A stretch of 64,000 nt of DNA, taken from NCBI GenBank assembly GCA_021234155.1, contig JAJEKV010000100.1, positions 1,342,116 to 1,406,115 of the forward strand, read 5' to 3'. Both the position numbers and the translations under genes were made by a program. Below, piece by piece: positions 56,832 to 64,000 of the stretch (positions are counted from its first letter, which is position 1; each line of letters begins with the position of its first letter). A model generated the notes under the pieces. It saw only the letters and a list, made by a program, of their open reading frames with translations. It was not told the origin of the DNA and searched no databases. This DNA is from Isoetes taiwanensis. Lineage: Eukaryota > Streptophyta > Lycopodiopsida > Isoetales > Isoetaceae.

Positions 56832-59534
56832 GGAAAAATGGATACTGATTCACTTCTCTTAGATTCAGGAGCTGAAAGATCCGTGACAGGAACTTCAAGA
56901 ATTTTAAGAGACTGTCAGGAGCTAAAAGGAGGGCATGTACAGTTTGGAAATGGAGACTTAAGAGAAATTAGAAGTACTGGTGTTCTAGAGTTGTTTGACT
57001 TAGAAGGAAAAGCTGTGAAGTTAAAAAATGTGTTGTGCATACCTGGGCTAATAAGAAATCTTATATCAATCTGTCAGTTGGTTGATCTTGGTTACAAGGT
57101 GGTGTTTGAAAAACTCTATTGTAATATATTTCTTGGAAATAAAAAAATGTTTATAGGGAAAAGAGTTGGAAATCTATATGGGTTGAGCAAACAACATGTA
57201 GTTTCTAGTGTTAACTTGATGACTGATCCAACACTAAGAATCTGGCATGAAAGATTATGTCATGTTAATTTCAATACAATAGAGATGTTGAACAAAAAGG
57301 GATTTATTAATGCAAATACAAACCAGCCTGAACAGCAGATATGCACAGGGTGTATGCTTGGAAAACATAACAGACTGCCTTTTAAGAAAACAAGAGGAAG
57401 AGCTAAAGGCATATTAGACTTAATACACACGGATTTATGTGGACCACTCAATGTGGTTAGCTTGAGTGGGAAAAGGTACTTTATGACCTTGATAGATGAC
57501 TTTAGTAGAAAGACTAAAGTCTATTGCATTAAAACAAAAGATGCAGCATTAGAAAAGTTCAAACAATTTGTCAATGAGATGGAGGCCGAAACTGGAAGAA
57601 GAATTAAATGCCTAAGGTCTGACAGGGGTGGTGAATTCTTGTCTAATGAGTTCAAAAGATTCTGCAAAAATAAAGGCATTAAAAGGCAACTTACTTGTAG
57701 TCATTCTCCTCAGCAAAATGGTGTGGCTGAGAGGAAGAATAGAACAATCTTGAATGCTGTTAGAAGCATGTTGAAATCAGCAGGTTTACCAAATTTTTTG
57801 TGGGAAGAAGCAGTCCAAACTGCTGTGAGCATTCAAAATATATTGCCATCCACTAGCATACAAGGTGGCATCCCTGATATGCTATGGTCAGGAAAGAAAC
57901 CAAACTATGATAATTTAAGAATATATGGATGTTTGGCATTTGTTCATATACCAAAGGAAAACAGGAAAAAATTGGATGATAGGGCTCTAATTACCTATCT
58001 TGTGGGATATGATAATCAGTCAAAAGCTTATAGGTTGTATGATCCTAAAGCAAGGAGAATAATTATCAGTCGGGATGTCTCATTTGATGAAGGACAAGTT
58101 TATAGGGTATTAACCAAGCCTATGAGATTGTCTGAAGAGATCAAGCTGGCTGACTATAATACTAATTCTGCAACTACTAATAAAATTGTTGAGTTGAATG
58201 CAGATAATGATGATGCTGAAACGGACGCAGATTCAGAATTCCAGGAAAAGGTAGAAGACTCATCAAGAGCAAATGAAGAAGAGACAATAGGGGCAGAACA
58301 AGCTGAAGAATCCGTGCCCATAGTTCAACAACCACAAGTAAGAAAAAAAAGAATGACAGAGGTGCAAAAGCTGCAGGCAGATTTGAAGTTTGACACTAAT
58401 GTACATGGTCGTGATGAAGTGGGGAAAAGTAAAAGAATTCAAGCTGAAGAAGAATCTGAGGTAAACAGTATCTTTGAGATTTTGATGCATTTAAGCCCTG
58501 AAGTACCTAAAACACTGGATGATGTGCTAGTCTCAAAAGATAAGAAGTTGTGGCTTAATGCTATGGAAGAGGAAATGGATTCTTTTATTAGAACTGACAC
58601 ATTTGAAACAGTTAAAAAACCAGAAGGGAGAAACATAGTAGGAACCAAATGGATTTTTAGAATCAAATCTGGTAATAATGGAAAACCACCCAGATATAAG
58701 GCTAGATTAGTAGCTCAAGGTTTTTCTCAAAAGAAGGGTCAGGATTTTGATGAAACTTTCTCTCCTTTGGTTAAAATGAATAGTATCAGAGTGTTATTGG
58801 CATTGGCAAATGCACATAATTTGGAAGTACATCACATGGATGTCAAAACTGCTTTTTTAAATGCAAAACTAGACGAAGAGATTTATATGAAACAAGCACC
58901 TGGATATGAGCAAGGGGAAGATAATGTCTGGAAATTAAAAAGAGCAGTTTATGGGTTAAGGCAATCACCCAGAGAATGGTATAAATGCATGGATGCTTTC
59001 CTAACTGAACAGGGTTTTTACAAAATGTCAAATGATGGAAATTTGTACAAGTTTAAATGTCAAGGTGATTGGTGCATTATTGCTTTATATGTTGATGACA
59101 ACATTATGGTGTCTAAGGTTACTAAATGTTTGCTGATTTGCAAAAGGCTGCTACAAAACAGATTTGAAATGTCAGATCTTGGAGAATTGACCAAGTTCTT
59201 AGGAATTGAGATGTCAAGAAATAGAGATGCAGGTACAATCATATTAACTCAAAAGGAGCAGATCAGAGGTATGCTTGAAAATTTCAGAATGAAGGATTGT
59301 AATATTAGCAAGACCCCTGCTGTACCAGGTTGTAAGCTTTCTCTTAACATGTGCCCTAAAAATGATGAGGAGAGAAAAGCTATGGAAAAAATCCCTTATA
59401 GATCTCTGATAGGTTGCTTGGCATATGTGGCTAACTGCACAAGGCGGATATTGCTCACAAGTGTAAATATGCTCGATATAGATATAACAATGATCAGGGG
59501 AAAAGATCATTGGATTGTCATAAAAAGGTTTTGA
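56832..59534 (+). CDS. Copia pol: protease, integrase, reverse transcriptase
   Basis: Protease: LLLDSGAERSVTG (catalytic Asp). GAG-pre-integrase finger: WHERLCHVN...CTGCMLGKHNRLPF. Integrase: IHTDLCGPL, CLRSDRGGEF and QQNGVAERKNRTI give the D, D, E triad. Reverse transcriptase: WIFRIKSGNNGKPPRYKARL, HHMDVKTAFLNAKL and ALYVDDNIMV (YVDD site). The order protease-integrase-RT defines Copia rather than Ty3. The frame is open for about 900 residues and stops at 59534 after CTRRILLTSVNM, where the normal ...CTRPDIAYA... block of the RT/RNase H connection is frameshifted. Confidence 0.95.
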   Translation, partial: GKMDTDSLLLDSGAERSVTGTSRILRDCQELKGGHVQFGNGDLREIRSTGVLELFDLEGKAVKLKNVLCIPGLIRNLISICQLVDLGYKVVFEKLYCNIFLGNKKMFIGKRVGNLYGLSKQHVVSSVNLMTDPTLRIWHERLCHVNFNTIEMLNKKGFINANTNQPEQQICTGCMLGKHNRLPFKKTRGRAKGILDLIHTDLCGPLNVVSLSGKRYFMTLIDDFSRKTKVYCIKTKDAALEKFKQFVNEMEAETGRRIKCLRSDRGGEFLSNEFKRFCKNKGIKRQLTCSHSPQQNGVAERKNRTILNAVRSMLKSAGLPNFLWEEAVQTAVSIQNILPSTSIQGGIPDMLWSGKKPNYDNLRIYGCLAFVHIPKENRKKLDDRALITYLVGYDNQSKAYRLYDPKARRIIISRDVSFDEGQVYRVLTKPMRLSEEIKLADYNTNSATTNKIVELNADNDDAETDADSEFQEKVEDSSRANEEETIGAEQAEESVPIVQQPQVRKKRMTEVQKLQADLKFDTNVHGRDEVGKSKRIQAEEESEVNSIFEILMHLSPEVPKTLDDVLVSKDKKLWLNAMEEEMDSFIRTDTFETVKKPEGRNIVGTKWIFRIKSGNNGKPPRYKARLVAQGFSQKKGQDFDETFSPLVKMNSIRVLLALANAHNLEVHHMDVKTAFLNAKLDEEIYMKQAPGYEQGEDNVWKLKRAVYGLRQSPREWYKCMDAFLTEQGFYKMSNDGNLYKFKCQGDWCIIALYVDDNIMVSKVTKCLLICKRLLQNRFEMSDLGELTKFLGIEMSRNRDAGTIILTQKEQIRGMLENFRMKDCNISKTPAVPGCKLSLNMCPKNDEERKAMEKIPYRSLIGCLAYVANCTRRILLTSVNMLDIDITMIRGKDHWIVIKRF

Positions 59535-60158
59535 GATATTTAAAGGGTACCATGGATATGGGAGTGTCTTACAATTCAAAGAATTTAAATATTAACAACG
59601 CTCGATAACAATGATCCCGGGAAAAGATCATTGGATTCTTGCCAAAAAAGGTTTTGAGATATTTAAAGGGTACCATGGATTACAATTCAAAGAATTTAAT
59701 CTACTTATTGTGATGCTGACAAGGCGGGGACTTGGATGTAAGGAAATCTCATGATGCTTGGAGGAGGCCCAATAGCATGGAAATGCAAAAAGCAGTCATC
59801 CATAGCTTTATCTTCTGCAGAAGCTGAGTATGCCTCAGCTACATTATGTGCTAAAGAATTAATCTGGGAAAGAAGATTAATTTTAGAACTTGGAGTTGAA
59901 CAGCCAGAATCCAGTGAAATGCTGTGTGACAGCATGAGTTGTATAGCCATGACGAGAAATCCTGTAATGCATGAAAGATCAAAGCATATAGAATTGGAGA
60001 TGCACTTTATTAGAGATGCTGTATGTAAAAAGTTGATACAGGTCAATTATGTGAACACAAACAAGCAGTTAGCAGACATTTTGACAAAAGTATTGGCAGA
60101 GAAAAGATTTGCTGAGATTAGGCAACAAATTATGTTTACAGGTACAGATATGACATGA
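59535..60158 (+). pseudogene. Copia RNase H, separated by a frameshift and an internal duplication
   Basis: About 59470-59580 is repeated at about 59600-59700 (both contain GGAAAAGATCATTGGATT and TTTAAAGGGTACCATGGAT), breaking the frame. Beyond it the end of pol reads GGGPIAWKCKKQSSIALSSA, then EAEYASATLCAKELIWERRL, ERSKHIELEMHFIRD and NKQLADILTK: the SSAEAEY, KHIELxxHFIRD and LADxLTK blocks of Copia RNase H. It ends at a TGA at 60156-60158 next to the polypurine tract. Confidence 0.88.
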
Positions 60159-60166
60159 AGGGGAAG
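60157..60166 (+). other. Copia polypurine tract
   Basis: GAAGGGGAAG immediately before the 3' LTR, the plus-strand primer. Confidence 0.9.
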
Positions 60167-60900
60167 TGTTGAGAAAACAAAGAGCTGGTCATGTCATATT
60201 TACCTAGGTAGCTGCCATCGATTTGCCAATGTTGAAAGGTTAGCCCTTTGTTAATAGTTAAGCAATGGGTGTTAATGGTTAAGGCAATGATTTAATATTG
60301 GCAATGGTTAATGAATTTGAATCTTCGAAACAATGAATTCGAATGTGAAGTAATAGTGCATATGACTGTGGGATATTGTGACGTCTATGTTCTGCTAAGA
60401 AAAGAAAGTTAATCCATCTCGAAACCGCCGGATCAACTACATATAAGCTACAGAATATTGGTGAATTGCTCGGGGGATTGCCGTATCAGGGAATCCGGCT
60501 CCAGGGATATGCGCGAACAAGGGTCGTTGGTTTGATATTTTCCCTGTGCTACAGTCAAATGCTACAGTGCATAATGACAATGGTTTAAGGCTTTAAAATT
60601 AAGGGGAAGATAACTTTGTATAGGGATTGCCTTATAAATAAAAGGGGAAGTTATTTTCTTAGTGGGAATAGCCTTGTAGATTTAAGGGGCATTTGGATCA
60701 AGAAGGCAATGGATTAGTTGACCATATTGTGGCTCCATTGCAAAGGGTGATCCTTGATCTAAAGAATATGAATGTCATAAACTTGTTGTATATTCATTAG
60801 CCTCTTGAATAATTATTTGCAGTATTGAAGAAGATTGTGCATTAGAGTATTTGGTTGTGACATCTTTGCTAGGATCAAGAAGTTGTTTTTAAATCTAACA
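60167..60900 (+). repeat. Copia 3' LTR
   Basis: 734 bp, starts TGTTGAGAAAAC, ends AAATCTAACA; nearly identical to 48803-49534. Confidence 0.95.
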
Positions 60901-61443
60901 TTATGTAGACCTTGCCATCTTGACCCCCGCTTGTATCCCTGCTTGGTTCAGCTCCCTGGCTTTGGCCAATTCCCTGTGTAGCCCCTGTCTCTGCATCACC
61001 GTTAATGACTCCTGTACTTTGATTCCATTCCTCAATCTGGATCCCATCTGTAGGATCCTTTCCTTGGTTGCCATGTCTCTCAATGTCGGGTTTATGTGCC
61101 TCGATCTTCCCCTCCATTGGCCTGATCGGAGGGTTTTGACAATGGCGCCCCTGTGTTCCTTGAACACCGTCTCTATCACTTCTGCAGTAACTCGATATAT
61201 ATCCTCGTTAGGCCTCTCTGCTATCCCAATTAGCCTAACATCATGCTTAATTTTATTCTGCTCCTCATATTCCATTAAATGTGGCTTTATCCTATCAAAT
61301 GACTCCCATGCATCCAGCTCAACATTTGATTTCTCTAATTCAACCAACCTTTGCAGGATCTTTGCTTTCTCTTCTTCGATCTCGTCCATTCTGCGCTGCA
61401 TTTCCTCGTTCATCTTCTCCACCCCTCCTACTCTCACGTCCAT
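60901..61443 (-). CDS. LINE-B ORF1, N-terminal part, L1 ORF1p-like
   Basis: ATG at 61443 opens MDVRVGGVEKMNEEMQRRMD, a coiled coil with heptads through EEEKAKILQRLVELEKSN. Next comes VRLIGIAERPNEDIYRVTAE and RSRHINPTLRDMATKERILQ, then a C-terminal helix with HRELAKARELNQAG. Coiled coil, an RLIGIxE...ED domain, a K-x-RIL block and an Arg-rich end is the layout of L1 ORF1p / Transposase_22, an RNA chaperone that coats the LINE RNA. Together with 48453-48802 it makes about 295 residues with no stop. In place, the frame ends at an accidental TAA at the Copia junction. Confidence 0.75.
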   Translation of the reverse strand: MDVRVGGVEKMNEEMQRRMDEIEEEKAKILQRLVELEKSNVELDAWESFDRIKPHLMEYEEQNKIKHDVRLIGIAERPNEDIYRVTAEVIETVFKEHRGAIVKTLRSGQWRGRSRHINPTLRDMATKERILQMGSRLRNGIKVQESLTVMQRQGLHRELAKARELNQAGIQAGVKMARST

Positions 61444-61854
61444 GCTAGTGATGGCTATTCAAGCAAATGGAAGTTGTTTTGAAGATGTGTGAGAAGTTCT
61501 TGACTAGGGAAAAGGTTTTGAACCATGGTGAGATATGTATGGGGGTGAAGGCAAGTGAAATGAAGGAAGTATAGGTAAGGGTGCTCCCAAACATGATTAA
61601 TGCCCAAGAATTTGAACTAGAATGAACATCTTACTTCAGAGGGGTCTTCTTAACTTGATATTGTCATATAGCCTCCTCTAGTTGACCTAGCCTTTCTCAT
61701 TGTGTGACTTTGACCTTTTTCTCCTTAGGTTCCTTCTTGTGATGCTTCAAATGAAAGTTCTCGCTTGGTCCTTCAGCTCGAGCTCTTGAGATGTCTAGGT
61801 TCATGCATACATTTCATCAAATCATTAGTTATTGCTATGTGATGCCATTTACTC
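61444..61854. other. Spacer between LINE-B and LINE-C
   Basis: No gene seen; upstream (5') region of LINE-B ORF1. Confidence 0.5.
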
Positions 61855-63640
61855 TTCTATGCTGCCAAATCATGGCAGCATCTGGTAGAGAAGGTGAGCC
61901 CCGTCGCCCCCATTATCAGCAAGCCAGCTCTCCAATTGATCAATGTAAAGCCCAAACAATGTTGGGGAGAGAGGGCATCCCCGACGAACCCCAATACTAC
62001 TATCAAATGGTTGGCTTGTCGGCTGCAACCGACTCGAGCATCTTTCATATAGCCTGTACACTGCATTCTGCAAATCTACAAGAACCCCCAGCTGTCGCAA
62101 TCTTGCCCATAGTTTTTCCCGAGGCACAGTATCAAATGCCTTCACAAAATCCACGAAGCAACAATATAGATCCTGACGGACAGCAACCAGAGCTCGCAAT
62201 GTGAAGATGTGGTCAATGGTTGAGTGTTGAGGTCTGAATCCTGTCTGGGTGAGGGCCCGTATCTCTGTTGCCTCTGCCCAGCCTGTCAACTGCTGCTCGA
62301 GAATCCCAGCAAGCAATTTTGCAAACACCGAACTGACCATGATTGTTCGGTAATTGGTTGGGCAGTGCGGGTCACCTGCCTTATAGATGGGAACAACTCT
62401 GCTATTGGTCCACTGCAGCGGGAAGCCTTCCTGTAATGCCTTGTTGAACAAGGCGGTCAGCACTGGTATTATGGACGGCCCTGCCCACTTAAGCAATTCT
62501 GCCTGCATGCCATCTAGGTCCGGGGCTTTCCCATTGGCAAGACGCTGTAAGCCTTGTTCCACATCCAAATCGTGATTTCCAGCACTGGGCCTTCTTGCAG
62601 GGGTAATGCTGCATGTGCACCCTGAGGATCGTATAGCTGTTGCAAGTATTGCCTCCACTGCTCGAAAGTGATGTTCCCTGTGGGCTGTGACCGGCTTCTA
62701 AGAACTCTTCGCCCAGAAGGTCACGGGGTGACGTTCCGGGAGATAAAACATTTCCCTTTGATGCGCCGCAATGTACACGGCTTTCTTAGCTTTAAGGAAG
62801 ACGCTGCGGTGCTTGTTGACCGCATGTGGGCATAAAGCGGTCCGCGGACTTGGCCGGAGCCGGCGTTTGTGTTCTTTGCACTCGTGCATCAAACCATTGA
62901 TTACGTGGGAAGGTTGTGTTCCACGAGGTCCGTCGCAGCGCTTATCCCAAAGCATCTCTCCGCCGCAGATCCTAAGCACATCGGTTAGCCGGCTCTCATT
63001 TGCTCTAGTGTAGGATATTGCAAAATTTCTGCCGGGTCATCTATAAGCATCCGGGCATAAGCCCCGCATGTTCATAATCCAATCGCGGTGAGGCATGTGA
63101 GGAGCTGTGGCGCGGGGGTTCGCACAACCCGCCAAGCCAACTTCAAGTAAAGTGGTAAGTGGTCTGAGTCGATCTCTTCATCCCTATTAGTTGTTCCCAC
63201 CTGGAAGTGCTTGACGACATGCATATCTGCTTTCGGGCACCAGCACATAGTCCACCACACTAGATCCTCCCCCCGGTTTTCCGTCTACAAGTGCTCTTTG
63301 GGTGGGACGCCACCGTGCCGATCCATTGCGGATTACAGTCAAAGATACCACAGAGCAAAAGCAATTGTCTACCATAGTGCGTGACCTGATTGTCATCTGA
63401 TGTCCGTGGCCAAGCTCCTTCTGCTATCATCAGTCAAGGGATCAAATCTCATGGGTTGTTCTACCCCGGTGCGCGCATTGAAGTCTCCAAGGAGTATGAC
63501 ACTGCCCAACTGCTTATGCTGCTGTCTGTGGTCCATCGCATGTGATCTAGGCTGGAAGTTCAACCATTCCAGGTTGCACCACTGCAATACAAGAATCCGA
63601 CGATGTCAGGGTGCTAGATGTCTGGGCAGAAAGATGTGTT
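61855..63640 (-). pseudogene. LINE-C: endonuclease and reverse transcriptase, 3'-truncated, frameshifted
   Basis: Minus strand. Endonuclease: VILLGDFNARTG near 63460-63500, SSVVDYVLVPE near 63240 and DSDHLPLYLKL near 63150. Reverse transcriptase, open from about 62658 to 61870: GKAPDLDGMQAELLKWAGP, NYRTIMVSSVFAKLLAGILE, GFRPQHSTIDHIFTLRALV, CCFVDFVKAFDTVPREKLWA and GVRRGCPLSPTLFGLYIDQL. The YADD site is hit by a 1-base loss near 61885, after which homology ends, so the 3' part is missing. The RT part is the best-preserved segment. Same clade and strand as LINE-B. Confidence 0.88.
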
Positions 63641-64000
63641 AGATGTTTGAACTGCTCTAACAAGTTGATGCAGGTCCCCCGATCGTGAAGAGGTATGGGA
63701 GATGAATCGGCAAGCAGCTGATGGACTGAGGATCTTAAAGGCGATCAATAGGAAAAGAGGCAAATCGAGAAGGCCAGGCAAATTTATTTAGGTACTAAAA
63801 AAGAGGTCAGAAGGGAGGATCGAGATGGGAAATCAAGCTACAAATTCGAATCCAGACTTTTCCTTAGATCTTAAGAACAACAACGATAAAACAAAGAGAT
63901 TAGATGCCGTTCAATCTATTTCATTCCAGCTGCCAGATCTAGCTATCCCATCACGATCCATGCAAGGTTCCTGATGCATCCGATGGTTCATGAACAATCT
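63641..64000. other. No gene seen
   Basis: Purine-rich sequence with no recognisable frame or repeat up to the window edge. Confidence 0.5.

Larger units (their letters stand above)
48803..60900 (+). mobile_element. Copia LTR retrotransposon inserted in LINE-B ORF1
   Basis: Two nearly identical LTRs (732 and 734 bp), an initiator-tRNA-Met primer site, gag, pol in the order protease, integrase, reverse transcriptase, RNase H, and a polypurine tract define a Ty1/Copia element. The 5-bp target copies are TTGTG (48798-48802) and TTATG (60901-60905), one base apart. Without the 6720-bp CACTA-like insert and its 3-bp duplication the element is about 5.4 kb, a normal Copia size. Gag is internally shortened and the RT/RNase H joint is damaged, so it is probably not autonomous. 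Confidence 0.95.

Noticed and set aside
58263-59579. Minus-strand frames over Copia pol
   Set aside because: Antisense shadows of the pol gene.
61791-62575. Plus-strand frames over LINE-C
   Set aside because: Antisense shadows of the LINE-C reverse transcriptase.

Overview
The window reads as nuclear DNA of a land plant with a large, repeat-rich genome. Evidence: plant-type LINEs, a Copia LTR element primed by initiator tRNA-Met, CACTA and hAT elements, and broken pieces of plant gene families (PPR, subtilase, GH79 heparanase-like, LRR). No complete ordinary host gene is visible; nearly every recognisable reading frame belongs to, or was captured by, a mobile element. LINEs B and C resemble types I associate with seed-free vascular plants (ferns, lycophytes). 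That placement is a low-confidence inference.

Layout. 1-8290: LINE-A (+), ending in a 29-A tail, split by a 4-kb insertion with a 9-bp target duplication. 8291-9464: C-terminal part of a CACTA transposase (DUF4218/DUF4216) that LINE-A jumped into. 9903-11318: two small divergent genes on either side of a palindrome cluster. 11700-17292: a GC-rich composite satellite. 17380-21630: minisatellites and duplicated blocks. 21924-23487: a broken transposon-associated gene and a kinase-fold pseudogene. 23704-25357: a solo LTR with a perfect 5-bp target duplication. 25363-27112: small spliced reading frames. 27446-29642: a CACTA-like element carrying a reversed subtilase fragment and dense palindromes. 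29643-45030: mostly non-coding, with a SINE-like repeat pair, a non-autonomous hAT element, a PPR fragment and a LINE fragment.

45030-61443 is a three-level nest. LINE-B (minus strand) was hit by a Copia element (48803-60900), which was then hit by a CACTA-like element (50109-56828) carrying GH79 and LRR gene pieces. Each insertion is bounded by a short target duplication, and in each case the host reading frame resumes in phase on the far side, which fixes the order of events. LINE-C (minus strand) follows at 61855-63640.

The most notable signals are the palindrome family ACGTCGTT-N-AACGACGT, sometimes repeated every 21 bp, at several loci; the kinase-fold pseudogene with altered catalytic motifs; the composite satellite whose periods fit about 835 + n x 300 bp; and the chimeric gene capture inside the inner CACTA-like element.
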